From: JBBDLF01 sp040879025
GTDB lineage: Bacteria; Pseudomonadota; Gammaproteobacteria; Pseudomonadales; Pseudohongiellaceae
Length of the DNA stretch: 64,000 nt
Reading direction: 5' to 3'
Assembly (NCBI GenBank): GCA_040879025.1
Contig: JBBDLF010000040.1
Span: 62,001 to 126,000, forward strand
Below the pieces are notes generated by a model that saw only the letters and a list, made by a program, of their open reading frames with translations, was not told the DNA's origin and made no database searches. The stretch's first letter is position 1. Each line of letters begins with the position of its first letter. Made by a program: the position numbers and the translations under genes. Shown here piece after piece: positions 8,243-17,042 of the stretch.

Positions 8243-8913
8243 TTGAACCCGAGTTGATGCTGGCGCCGGAACAGGCTTCCGCGTACGCCGACGCCGATTT
8301 CGCGGATTCCGATAACCGTTTCGTGGCGAGGTTTGTGGAACTTTTTGGCAAAAGCCTTCATGGCGAAATCATTGATCTGGGCTGCGGACCCGGGAATATC
8401 ACCTTGCGCATGTCCACAGCCTATCCCGAGTGTCTGATTACGGGTATTGAAGGTGCTCCGAACATGCTTGAAATAGCCCGTAACAGAGCGGAGCAGGTAT
8501 CTGGAAGCGAGGGGCGGATGCAGTTTTTGCAAGTGACCCTGCCGGACCGACTTTTGGCGGGGCGAGGGGCGGTGGCCGTTGTCAGCAACAGTCTGTTGCA
8601 CCACTTGCATGACCCTCAGGTGTTGTGGCGATCCCTCATGGATATTGGCGCGCCCGGCGCGGCGGTTCTGGTGGCGGACCTTCGCCGTCCTGAAAGTTCT
8701 CGGCGCGCCCGCGAAATTGTCGATAACTACGCGAGGCAGGCCTCAGGTATACTGCGCGACGATTATTACAACTCCCTGCTTGCGGCATTTGAAGTCGAAG
8801 AAGTGGTAGGCCAACTGGAGAATGCCGGGTTGACTTCACTGACAGCACGAACGGTGGATGACCGTTATCTGGAAGTATCAGGGCGTCTGCCGTCCCGGGC
8901 GATGAGTATTTGA
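8230..8913 (+). CDS. SAM-dependent class I methyltransferase
   Basis: 227 residues. It has the Rossmann-type SAM-binding motif I, IIDLGCGPGNITLRM at residues 47-61, an acidic motif II (ITGIEGAPNMLEIAR), and VVSNSLLHHLHDP, the motif typical of small-molecule methyltransferases. The position of the family's C-terminal substrate cap is taken by a short helical region. It should transfer a methyl group to a small acceptor; O, N or C specificity cannot be read from the sequence. The start overlaps the end of the preceding gene, and the sulfotransferase begins three bases after its stop, so it is embedded in the cluster and probably a tailoring enzyme of that pathway. Confidence 0.82.
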   Translation: MRRVVEPELMLAPEQASAYADADFADSDNRFVARFVELFGKSLHGEIIDLGCGPGNITLRMSTAYPECLITGIEGAPNMLEIARNRAEQVSGSEGRMQFLQVTLPDRLLAGRGAVAVVSNSLLHHLHDPQVLWRSLMDIGAPGAAVLVADLRRPESSRRAREIVDNYARQASGILRDDYYNSLLAAFEVEEVVGQLENAGLTSLTARTVDDRYLEVSGRLPSRAMSI

Positions 8914-8915
8914 CC

Positions 8916-9857
8916 ATGAATGACCAGACATTACTGAACAAGATAAGCAAAGTTGGCAAATACGACGAAGATTTGCATTCGGAGTCGCAGCAAGGGCTCA
9001 TGGTTGGCGAATGTGGATATCGATACCGGATCATCGATGGCGTTGTTCTGCCTCCTTATGTTACTCCCGACAGGTATGCTGTTTCACGAACCATCACAAC
9101 TCGTCCCGGCGATGTGTGTTATTGCTCGTTTCCAAAATCAGGGTCCACCTGGCTTGCCAATGTGCTTTATCTGATTATCAACAAGGGTGAACTGCCCGAA
9201 GACAGAACTCTCAGAAGCTGCCTTCACTGGATGGAGAGTTCATGGCCTTATCCTCGCAGCCGCGAAGAGGTGGATGCGTTGCCGTCCCCCCGAATCTTCA
9301 AAAGCCATATGCCGTACAGTATGGCCCTGGGTGGTGATCCGGCAAAAAGTCCGTGTAAATATATTTACATCGCCAGAAACCCCAAGGATGTTTGCGTTTC
9401 CTATTTTCACTTTGAAAGCGGCAAGGCATGGTCCGGAAATTATTCGGGCTCCTGGGAGCATTGGCTCGACTTGTTCACCCGCGGCCAGGTGCAGCGGGGA
9501 AGCTGGTTCGATCATGTGCTGAGCTGGTGGCAACATCGTGACGCGGAAAACCTGCTTTTCCTGCGGTACGAGGACCTGAAACGGGATTTCGACGGACAGT
9601 TGGCGCGCATGCTTGAATTTCTTGGCTATGAAGTGTCGACAGAAGTCCTTGACACAATCAGGAAATTCACCACCTTTGAAAGCATGAAAACCAAGGAATT
9701 CAGCAATCACAAGCAAATAGCTGAACTGGAGGGATTTTTTCGCAAAGGGACGATCGGCTCCTGGAAAGAGCAATTCACCGTGGCGCAGAGTGAAGCTTTC
9801 GATCGCTTGTATGAGACGCTCACCGCAGGAACAGGTCTGGAATTCGATTTTGAGTGA
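8916..9857 (+). CDS. SULT-type (cytosolic) sulfotransferase
   Basis: 313 residues from ATG 8916, with TTG 8910 as an alternative. It carries the hallmarks of PAPS-dependent Sulfotransfer_1 enzymes. The 5'-phosphosulfate loop PKSGSTW is at residues 73-79. The 3'-phosphate motif YIYIARNPKDVCVSYFHF includes the conserved Arg and Ser. The C-terminal FRKGTIGSWKEQFT is the SULT dimer/PAPS signature. A candidate catalytic His lies in FKSHMPYS. The enzyme would sulfate a hydroxyl or amine of a small molecule in the cytoplasm. A eukaryote-like SULT inside a bacterial operon with a methyltransferase and a PhyH oxygenase suggests secondary-metabolite tailoring. The hydroxyl made by the downstream PhyH enzyme is a plausible acceptor; that link is inferred. 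Confidence 0.9.
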   Translation: MNDQTLLNKISKVGKYDEDLHSESQQGLMVGECGYRYRIIDGVVLPPYVTPDRYAVSRTITTRPGDVCYCSFPKSGSTWLANVLYLIINKGELPEDRTLRSCLHWMESSWPYPRSREEVDALPSPRIFKSHMPYSMALGGDPAKSPCKYIYIARNPKDVCVSYFHFESGKAWSGNYSGSWEHWLDLFTRGQVQRGSWFDHVLSWWQHRDAENLLFLRYEDLKRDFDGQLARMLEFLGYEVSTEVLDTIRKFTTFESMKTKEFSNHKQIAELEGFFRKGTIGSWKEQFTVAQSEAFDRLYETLTAGTGLEFDFE

Positions 9858-9912
9858 AGATCGCCCTGAATATATAGTGACTCGCCGGTCCGGCAATACG
9901 GATCGATCCGCC

Positions 9913-10686
9913 ATGGAGAACGCCCCGTTTCTGTCAGCCGGTGAACTGGAACGGTTTCACCTTAACGGTTTTCTCGGGCCCTATACCCTGTGCTCTCCCG
10001 GTGAGATGGCTGCGTTGCGTCCTGCCATTGTCGGGCTGCTCGACCCGGAAAACAGGACGTCCGGGCTTCCCGGGATGATCAGTGCCCTCAATCCCTATAT
10101 GCGGGGAGGATTTGGCCGTCATCATCAGAACCGATTCTTGTTTGATCTTGCAAACGCCGCTGCAATCACGCGCCGAGTGAGCGGAATTCTCGGAGAGGAC
10201 CTGCTGCTGTGGAGAACCATGTTTTTTCCAAAGCCCGCGGGGGAAAAATCGATTCCCTGGCATCAGGATTTCGATGGATGGGAAATTGAACCGATGCTGG
10301 TGACCTCCTGCTGGCTGGCGATACACGATACGACTCCGGAGAATGGCTGCATCGAGGTGCTACCCGGGTCGCATCGCAAGTTATACCCCTTGATTCCTTC
10401 CTCGCCCGACGTGATGGATGGTTTTGCGCAGATGTCAGATCCGGACACATTCGACGACGGCAACAGAGTCTCAATGGAACTCAAGGCCGGACAGTTTTTT
10501 CTGTTCAACGAACGTGTATTACATCGCTCTGGTACCAACACAACCGACTCAATGCGCCTTGGCCTGGCAATGCGGTATATTCCGCCGCTGGTCAGAATTC
10601 TGGATCCGGGTGATCGCGCCATTCTTCTGAACGGCACAGACAAGTTTCATTTTAACGAGTTGGTCAATCCGCCGCCGGCCGCGTAG
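9913..10686 (+). CDS. Phytanoyl-CoA dioxygenase (PhyH) family Fe(II)/2-oxoglutarate oxygenase
   Basis: 257 residues from ATG 9913. The double-stranded beta-helix iron triad is visible: His117-x-Asp119 in PWHQDFDGW and the distal His204 in RVLHRSGTN. An Arg follows in MRLGLAMRY, placed to bind 2-oxoglutarate. NGCIEVLPGSHR is a classic PhyH motif. Such enzymes hydroxylate, or sometimes desaturate or chlorinate, small substrates; the intact HxD motif argues for hydroxylation rather than halogenation. An upstream in-frame extension overlapping the sulfotransferase is possible but looks unlike the family N-terminus. It sits 55 bases after the sulfotransferase and 20 bases before the decarboxylase, so it most likely belongs to the same operon. 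Confidence 0.9.
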   Translation: MENAPFLSAGELERFHLNGFLGPYTLCSPGEMAALRPAIVGLLDPENRTSGLPGMISALNPYMRGGFGRHHQNRFLFDLANAAAITRRVSGILGEDLLLWRTMFFPKPAGEKSIPWHQDFDGWEIEPMLVTSCWLAIHDTTPENGCIEVLPGSHRKLYPLIPSSPDVMDGFAQMSDPDTFDDGNRVSMELKAGQFFLFNERVLHRSGTNTTDSMRLGLAMRYIPPLVRILDPGDRAILLNGTDKFHFNELVNPPPAA

Positions 10687-10706
10687 TTCCATGAAGGGTG
10701 AGACAG

Positions 10707-12161
10707 ATGGTGGTACCTGAACTGGAACCGGGATACGAAATACCCGCTATCGTGGAGAGTGGCCGTCTCGAAAAGCTGGTTCAGGACCTGCTCAGGTCCG
10801 GCGGCCGGTCTCCGGTGTTGCACAGCACACAGGCTGAGGCGATACAGGAGTATTTGCCGGCATTGTTTCCGCAGCAAGGCATCGACCTGGATCATGTCGC
10901 CGCTGAACTTGCAGCGACAGCCGGCACTTATTATCGAAAAAATACGCATCCTGGTATGCATGCTTATGTCGCAGGACCGGGCTTGCCAACAGATCCTTTT
11001 GCCCATGCACTGGTGGCGGCTCTGAATCAGAACGTCACCGGCTATCACAGTGCGCCCGGTGCCACGACAATTGAAAGAACCATCATCCGCTGGTTCTGCA
11101 AGCTGGCAGGTTTGCCCGGGGAAAGCGAAGGTTTGTTTCTGGGAGGAGGGTCATGGGCCAATTTGACTGCGATGGTGGTTGCGGTCTACCAGGCGTTGGG
11201 AGCAGCCGGTCGGGAACAGGGGATCCAGTCAGGCATCACACCCGTCATAATCGCCGCGGAGTCGGTGCATTTTTCCGTCTCCCGTGCCGCGATGGTCATG
11301 GGGTTGGGTCAAGCCGCAATTGAAACTGTACCGATCGATTCTGACTATCGGATGGACAGCCGTGTGTTGCGTGAACGTTGCCAGGCCGTGTCGGAAGACA
11401 GCGCCAAAAAGTTATGCTGTGTTATCGCGACTGCCGGAACCACTGCGATCGGCGCGATTGATCCACTGCATGACATAGCTGACCTCTGTGCGGAACACCA
11501 GGTGTGGATGCACGTGGATGCCGCCTATGGCGGCGCGGCGCTGTTATCCCCGGATTTGCGCAGCCGACTGGCTGGAATCGAAAGAGCAGACAGTATTACA
11601 GTAGACTTGCACAAATGGGCCTATCTTGCCTTCGATGCCAGTATGCTGCTTTACCGGCAGCCGGCGAAAGCGCGGGAAGTATTCGGGTTTCAGGCTGACT
11701 ACGCCCGGTTTGATAACGTGTCAGAGCCGGAGCACCACACTTTCCTTGAGATGTCACCGGAAGTCTCCCGGCGAGCCCGTGCCATTCCCGCTTATTTGGC
11801 GTGGCGGCATTTCGGACAGGAAGTACTGGGAAGGAATGTCAAACATAACGCCGACTGTGCTCGTTACCTCGCTGAGCTTGTCGACGCATCCGATGATATG
11901 GAATTGATGGTGATGCCACTGCTTTCCATCTGTTGTTTCCGTTATCTCCCTGTCAAGTTGAAAGGCAATCTGCCAGACATTGATGAACTGAACGTAAACA
12001 TCGTGGAAACGTTGGCGAGAGACGGAGATTATTTGCTGTCCCCCACGCTGATAAATCGCAGGCCGGTGCTTCGGGTTTGTATTTGCAGTCACAAGACCCG
12101 GGCGAGTCATATGGAAGAGTTGCTGGTGACTGTACGAGCCATTGGAGAGAGCTTGTTATGA
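10707..12161 (+). CDS. PLP-dependent amino-acid decarboxylase (group II)
   Basis: 484 residues, with an AAGGGTGAG ribosome-binding site before ATG 10707. It belongs to the aromatic-amino-acid / glutamate / diaminobutyrate decarboxylase superfamily (fold type I). The ring-stacking His188 lies in AAESVHFSVSRA, the PLP-nitrogen Asp271 in VDAAYGGAALLSP, and the Schiff-base Lys303 in DLHKWAYLAFDAS. TAGTTAIGAIDPL is the usual phosphate-proximal loop. Substrate is not predictable; the products would be an amine such as tyramine, GABA or 1,3-diaminopropane. Because the neighbours include an amide-forming ATP-grasp enzyme, the amine may be the nucleophile it activates against, which is an inference. 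The stop is followed 14 bases later by the ATP-grasp start. Confidence 0.88.
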   Translation: MVVPELEPGYEIPAIVESGRLEKLVQDLLRSGGRSPVLHSTQAEAIQEYLPALFPQQGIDLDHVAAELAATAGTYYRKNTHPGMHAYVAGPGLPTDPFAHALVAALNQNVTGYHSAPGATTIERTIIRWFCKLAGLPGESEGLFLGGGSWANLTAMVVAVYQALGAAGREQGIQSGITPVIIAAESVHFSVSRAAMVMGLGQAAIETVPIDSDYRMDSRVLRERCQAVSEDSAKKLCCVIATAGTTAIGAIDPLHDIADLCAEHQVWMHVDAAYGGAALLSPDLRSRLAGIERADSITVDLHKWAYLAFDASMLLYRQPAKAREVFGFQADYARFDNVSEPEHHTFLEMSPEVSRRARAIPAYLAWRHFGQEVLGRNVKHNADCARYLAELVDASDDMELMVMPLLSICCFRYLPVKLKGNLPDIDELNVNIVETLARDGDYLLSPTLINRRPVLRVCICSHKTRASHMEELLVTVRAIGESLL

Positions 12162-12174
12162 GCAGGCAACCGCG

Positions 12175-13989
12175 GTGAAAGCTGTGCAGCTTACCAGGCG
12201 TTTTCGGCTTGATCTGCGTATCCCGGCGGGAGAAATTGATATTGCTCTTCTGGACGAATGGCTTGAAGGGGCTCTCGAGTTGACAGTGCCGCCCTGTCCC
12301 GAGCCCACAATTGAACTCAGGGACGATGATTACGCCGTCGTTTATCAGTTGCTTTGGCGTAAACTGGCACTGGTCCGCATGCTTTTGCAATTCGCGATGA
12401 TCCCCGCCTTCGTACCGGGTTCGGTTGTGAAGCTGGATCGGTCCGCGGAATCATCGTCCTCTTTCACCGCGTTAATCACATTGCCTTACGTCCACAACTT
12501 CTCGCCGGTGTACAAATTTGCCATAGACCATGCCCTGAAAATCGGGTTCTGGATGCTTGTCAATCCAAGGGCGCCGGCAACTGAAGACCAACTGTTTACC
12601 CGGTTTGAAAAGGATGTCATTCCGCCACTGCTTAAAGCGCGGTGTGGCGGTAGATCTACGCTACCAATACTGGAGGAAGCCCTGTCGCAGGACATCCCCT
12701 TCCAGCATCTGGGACTGGGAACGTATCAACTGGGCTGGGGCAGGCATGGCCGACTGCTCGACCGAAGCATCACTCAGTCTGATTCGGTTCTCGGGGCACG
12801 ACTTTCGCACAGTAAATACTCGACTGTCGCCTTGTTGGAAATGGCAGGCTTGCCGGTCCCGAAAAGCTTTCTTGCTACGGACAAGAAGACGGCGTTGATG
12901 GCGGCGCAAAAGTTGGGTTGGCCGGTCGTAGTCAAGCCGAATGACGGAGAGGGAGGCGTGGGTGTTACGATTGGGGTAAGCAATGCGGAACGTCTTCTTC
13001 ATGCCTTTGATGTCGCCCTTGAGGGGGCAAGAGCGGGACACGTGTTGATAGAACAGCAGGTCAAGGGGATTTGTCACCGCCTTTTTGTTCAAGGCGCCCG
13101 GCTACTGTTTGCCACAAAACGGTTGCCGATTGCTGTGCAGGGAGATGGTGAACACACCGTTGAATGGTTAATCCACCAGCAAAACGCGAGGGAACAAAAG
13201 CGGGCGCCCTGGTTAAGGTCGAAGTCCCTGCCCCTGGACGATCTCGCAGGCACGGTATTGGATCAGGCCGGATACCGCCGCGATTCCGTTCCAGCAGCGG
13301 GGTCGTGGGTCGCGTTGCGGGACATCGAGTCCACCCGATGGGGAGGGCGTGGAGAGGACATGACGGATTCCGTCCATCCTGAAAATCTCCAAATTGCGTT
13401 GCAGTGCGCGGAACTGTTTCGACTTGACGTAGCGGGGGTGGATATTATTTCGAATGATATCAGTGTGCCCTGGAACCTCAATGGTGCGCGAATAAATGAA
13501 GTTAATTCCGGGCCGTTGCTGGGTGTCTTTCCGGTGACAAAAAAGTATATGCCGCTTTTCCTGCGGAACCTGTTGTCCGGCGATGGCCGGATTCCAGTCG
13601 AAGTCTTTGTTGGTGGCGAACAGGCTCTCGAGCGCGCCAGAGCGAGACAATCAGAATGGGTGGCGAAGGGGGTCGACAGTTTTCTCTGCAGCCACAATTT
13701 GACCCTGGCTCCTGCTGGCGGAAAAATACTGGCGCCGGTAAACGGGCTTGCCCACCGCACCACTGCCCTGCTTTTGAACCCCCGGTTGGAATGTTTGATA
13801 CTGGTGGTTCAGACTGACGAGATTATCGAGGAAGGCCTGCCTGTCGACAGCTTGGATCACGTGACCCTGGTTGACGGGCCTTTGATCAAACGACGTGGTT
13901 CAGGAGTGCTCGGCCCGGACGAGGAAAATGAAGTCATGCAAATTCTAAAAAAGAGCATGCGGGGTCTGGCTGCGGCTGCGCGGGATTAG
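12175..13989 (+). CDS. Cyanophycin-synthetase-like ATP-grasp ligase without Mur-ligase domain
   Basis: About 604 residues from GTG 12175 (GCAGG site upstream); TTG 12142 is an alternative. The middle of the protein matches the ATP-grasp half of cyanophycin synthetase CphA. It has an LGLGTYQLGWGRHGRLLDRS strand, then the SHSKYSTVALLEMAGLPVPKS segment, the VVVKPNDGEGGVGV glycine loop, an FEKDV-type N-terminal region, and RINEVNSGPLLG as the metal-binding end. CphA is normally about 870 residues with a C-terminal Mur-ligase domain; here the Mur part is absent and replaced by about 120 residues of unclear fold. It probably forms an amide or peptide bond between a carboxylate and an amine using ATP, and is the likely scaffold-forming enzyme of the cluster. 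Confidence 0.82.
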   Translation: MKAVQLTRRFRLDLRIPAGEIDIALLDEWLEGALELTVPPCPEPTIELRDDDYAVVYQLLWRKLALVRMLLQFAMIPAFVPGSVVKLDRSAESSSSFTALITLPYVHNFSPVYKFAIDHALKIGFWMLVNPRAPATEDQLFTRFEKDVIPPLLKARCGGRSTLPILEEALSQDIPFQHLGLGTYQLGWGRHGRLLDRSITQSDSVLGARLSHSKYSTVALLEMAGLPVPKSFLATDKKTALMAAQKLGWPVVVKPNDGEGGVGVTIGVSNAERLLHAFDVALEGARAGHVLIEQQVKGICHRLFVQGARLLFATKRLPIAVQGDGEHTVEWLIHQQNAREQKRAPWLRSKSLPLDDLAGTVLDQAGYRRDSVPAAGSWVALRDIESTRWGGRGEDMTDSVHPENLQIALQCAELFRLDVAGVDIISNDISVPWNLNGARINEVNSGPLLGVFPVTKKYMPLFLRNLLSGDGRIPVEVFVGGEQALERARARQSEWVAKGVDSFLCSHNLTLAPAGGKILAPVNGLAHRTTALLLNPRLECLILVVQTDEIIEEGLPVDSLDHVTLVDGPLIKRRGSGVLGPDEENEVMQILKKSMRGLAAAARD

Positions 13990-13991
13990 CT

Positions 13992-14720
13992 TCACCGATC
14001 TGTCCCGGATAGGCGCTGTTCGGATTCGCGCGTTTCATCCAGTGCCGCGATGGCCTCCTCAGTAGTCATTACTTTCGCATAACGATCTTTCATTGTCATC
14101 AGCGTAGCCCGGTGCAGACCGGGCGTTATCGCCGCGGCTCCGTCGGAGATCAGACGGACATCGAATCCGAGATCGCTGGCGCTTCGTGCGGCACTGGCAA
14201 CGCATTCATTGGTATAAACTCCTGCGATAAACAACTCGCTGATACACAGGTTGCGCAGGATAAATTCCATATTGGTGGAAATAAACAACCCGCTCGCGGT
14301 TTTGTTCACTACAATCTCGTCATTCTGAGGGGCCACTTCCGGCAGAAATTCAGCCAGCTTCGAACCTGGGGGTGCGTGCAGCCCCAGCCGCTTGTGTTCC
14401 AGGCTGCGGTCACGCCCATCGGCGGTGAGAGATTGAATACGGCAATGAATGACCTCAAACTTGTGAAGGCGAAAATAAGCCTGCAAGCGCTGCACATTCG
14501 GAATGACGACGTGATGCACCCGTTCCAGATAGTATTGGATTGAATCTTCAGAAACGCCTGAATTGCGATGACTTTCAAATACGCCGTAGCCTTCAACGCA
14601 TCCCAGGGTTTGCAGATCAATACAGAGCAGGGCGCGCTGCCAGATGTCGCAGCGCGCCGAATCGATGCGATCTGTGGGTCGCGGGACGGGAAAGGGTTCA
14701 AATTCTCTGCGTTCCTTCAT
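13992..14720 (-). CDS. Isochorismatase-family cysteine hydrolase
   Basis: 242 residues from the start at 14720, which has an excellent GGAGGG site. The Asp-Lys-Cys triad of the family can be seen: Asp in LLCIDLQT, Lys in VVNKTASGLF, and the nucleophile Cys in GVYTNECVASAARSASDLGF, followed by DVRLISDGAAA. Members hydrolyse isochorismate, nicotinamide, N-carbamoyl compounds or ureas; nothing here fixes the substrate, though it lacks the extra aryl-carrier domain of EntB. It is convergent with the ATP-grasp gene, the two stops being only two bases apart, so it may be a functional neighbour of the cluster (for example amide hydrolysis) but is separately transcribed. Confidence 0.85.
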   Translation of the reverse strand: MKERREFEPFPVPRPTDRIDSARCDIWQRALLCIDLQTLGCVEGYGVFESHRNSGVSEDSIQYYLERVHHVVIPNVQRLQAYFRLHKFEVIHCRIQSLTADGRDRSLEHKRLGLHAPPGSKLAEFLPEVAPQNDEIVVNKTASGLFISTNMEFILRNLCISELFIAGVYTNECVASAARSASDLGFDVRLISDGAAAITPGLHRATLMTMKDRYAKVMTTEEAIAALDETRESEQRLSGTDR

Positions 14721-14951
14721 GGATCCCTCCTCATGACGCGGTGAAGTGAAACACGCCCAAGCGCAGATGGCGTGCGGTAAGGCCATCACGGTTCCTGTTG
14801 TTGCTGGTTTGCGTGACTGATTCCCTAATAGACCAAGAGAATCGCGAGAGGATTGCACAGAGTCCGCCCTGCGGGCGACAAAGAGGGCAATGGGAGTCAA
14901 TGGGAGGATCGAACAGTTGTTCAGTGCGGCGTGCCGGAGTAATATCCCGCT

Positions 14952-16724
14952 ATGGTTAAAATCAGGCTCGGATACAAAAAGCTCACCGCCTCTGTACTGT
15001 TGATCTTTGGTGGGGGACTGTTGGCCTGGCTGGTTCAGACAGGAACCGGCCGCACGGACATTCGCGATATCCGGTTTGAGGCCGACAGCGGCGCCACGTT
15101 AAGCGCATTGCTCTATGTACCCGATAACGCCAGTGACATGACGCCCGCGCCCGGTGTACTCGCGGTGCATGGCTACATTAATTCCCGTGAAACCCAATCT
15201 GCCTATGCTATTGAACTGGCGCGGCGCGGTTATGTTGTTCTGGCGCTGGATCAGCGCGGTCACGGCTATTCTGACCCGCCGGCCTTCGCGGAAGGTTTTG
15301 GCGGTCCTGCCGCCTTGCAGTACCTGCGCAGCCTGGAATTTGTGGATACGGAACAAATAGTGTTGACCGGTCATTCAATGGGCGGCTGGACGGTGCTCGC
15401 CGCGGCTGCGGCCGCCCCTGACGCCTATCAGTCAGTGGTTGTTTCAGGTTCATCGACAGGCACCTTCGGGGTCCCGGAAGGCACACAGGAATTTCCGCGC
15501 AACTTTGGGCTGGTTTACGGGGAGTATGACGAATTCTCGGCCAGCATGTGGCTCTCACAGACCGGTGCCGGAATCGTCGATACCGACAAGCTGAAATCCG
15601 TCTTTGGCACGGCAGAAACCGTGGCGGCCAATCAGCTCTATGGTTCTATCGCAGACGGTACCGGTCGCATGCTGTACCAGCCTGCCCAGACCCATCCGGC
15701 CAATCACATCACTCAGTCCGGCGTGGAGGGTGTCCTGGACTGGGTTCAGCGTACCACTACCGCACCCGTACCTCTTGCCTCGGAGGCGCAGGTATGGCCA
15801 TGGAAGGAACTCGGCACGTTTCTCTCCCTGGTGGGCAGTTTCCTGTTTTTGTTCGCGTTCGGCCAGCTACTGCTGGATCAGCCGCTGTTCTTGAATATCA
15901 GGCGTTCGCCGGCTTCGGCAGCGGGGATCGGGGGACGATCCTGGTGGCTGGCGGCGGCCATTGCCGCAGCGTTGCCGGCATTGACCTATTTTCCGTTGCA
16001 GGGTCTGGCGGCGCGGCTGGGTACCAGTGCACTGTTATCCCAGAATCTCACCAACGGATTCATGGTATGGGCGCTGGGTAACGCGCTGATCTCGGTAGTC
16101 CTGTTGTCGCTATGGTACTTCGCGCTGGGTGGCAAGACACGGATGGCATCAGGGGGCGGGTCGCACAGTTTCGGACTCCGTTGGGAAGACGACTCAGGCA
16201 AACGATTCGGGCTGGCAGCGCTGCTCGCCGTCACAGTGGTGCTGGGCCTGTATATCGTGCTGGCAATCAATCATCTGCTGTTTACGGCGGATTTCCGTTT
16301 TTGGGTCGTGGCGGTCAAACTGATGAGCAGCCTGCAATTCCGCATTTTTCTTGGCTACGTGGTCCCATTCACGGTGTTCTTCATGATTGCCGGTGTGGTG
16401 CTGCACGGTCAGTTGCGTCACCGTGGGAGCGTGAGCCTGCCCAGGGCCATGCTGACAAATGCCGTGGTGATGGGCCTGGGCATTGCGCTGTTGTTGCTAT
16501 ACCAGTACGTACCCCTGCTCATGGGCGGCACACTGGCGATTCCCGCTCAATCGCTACTCACGATAGTCGCCTTACAGTTTGCGGTGCTTCTGCCGCTGGC
16601 CGGACTGATATCGACCTGGTACTTTCACCGAACCGGCACCGTCTACGCCGGCGGCCTCATCAATGGACTATTCATCACCTGGGTCATAGTCGCCGGTCAG
16701 GCAACTCACTTCAGCTTTGGCTGA
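14952..16724 (+). CDS. Alpha/beta hydrolase fused to a polytopic membrane domain
   Basis: 590 residues. An N-terminal transmembrane anchor (about residues 10-30) is followed by an alpha/beta-hydrolase core. The core has an oxyanion strand VLAVHGYINSRETQ, the RRGYVVLALDQRGHGYSDPP motif and the nucleophile elbow GHSMGGW, with a plausible late His in THPANHI. From about residue 285 to the end the protein is a series of hydrophobic segments (at least seven or eight), beginning LGTFLSLVGSFLFLFAFGQLLL. The hydrolase part therefore sits on the membrane surface, probably periplasmic, with a multi-spanning domain behind it. I do not recognise a named family for this fusion. It is divergent from the isochorismatase gene, and the next gene is an ABC ATPase 318 bases downstream. 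Confidence 0.75.
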   Translation: MVKIRLGYKKLTASVLLIFGGGLLAWLVQTGTGRTDIRDIRFEADSGATLSALLYVPDNASDMTPAPGVLAVHGYINSRETQSAYAIELARRGYVVLALDQRGHGYSDPPAFAEGFGGPAALQYLRSLEFVDTEQIVLTGHSMGGWTVLAAAAAAPDAYQSVVVSGSSTGTFGVPEGTQEFPRNFGLVYGEYDEFSASMWLSQTGAGIVDTDKLKSVFGTAETVAANQLYGSIADGTGRMLYQPAQTHPANHITQSGVEGVLDWVQRTTTAPVPLASEAQVWPWKELGTFLSLVGSFLFLFAFGQLLLDQPLFLNIRRSPASAAGIGGRSWWLAAAIAAALPALTYFPLQGLAARLGTSALLSQNLTNGFMVWALGNALISVVLLSLWYFALGGKTRMASGGGSHSFGLRWEDDSGKRFGLAALLAVTVVLGLYIVLAINHLLFTADFRFWVVAVKLMSSLQFRIFLGYVVPFTVFFMIAGVVLHGQLRHRGSVSLPRAMLTNAVVMGLGIALLLLYQYVPLLMGGTLAIPAQSLLTIVALQFAVLLPLAGLISTWYFHRTGTVYAGGLINGLFITWVIVAGQATHFSFG

Positions 16725-17042
16725 AAACCCGCGCACCTTCAAGCAACTGGCAAGCAACCACTTGGCAAGCAGACACCTCCAATCGGGTTGGTCCGATTCA
16801 CCAACTGTTAGCCGAATTGCATACCGGGATTGACTGTTATAAGTCCCGAGTCTCACTGCGGCGGGCTCGATATGATATTGGCACGGAGATTGCCTTGAGC
16901 TTACCAGAGCCGGAAATAACTCAAGACGTAACATTGAACCGGGTGATTTTTTGTAACCAATCAATCATTGTCCCGTCTAAATCAGGGACGTTTTAAAAAC
17001 ACTGTCTGGCACAGAACCGACACGCATCTAAGGGAGCAGGAA
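16725..17042 (+). other. Gene-free interval upstream of the ABC ATPase
   Basis: No convincing coding sequence. A near-duplicated GGCAAGCA motif occurs around 16750-16770. A short GTCCC...GGGAC hairpin followed by GTTTTAAAA lies at about 16972-16997 and could terminate the hydrolase transcript. The AGGGAGCAGG ribosome-binding site of the next gene is at 17031-17040. Confidence 0.45.
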
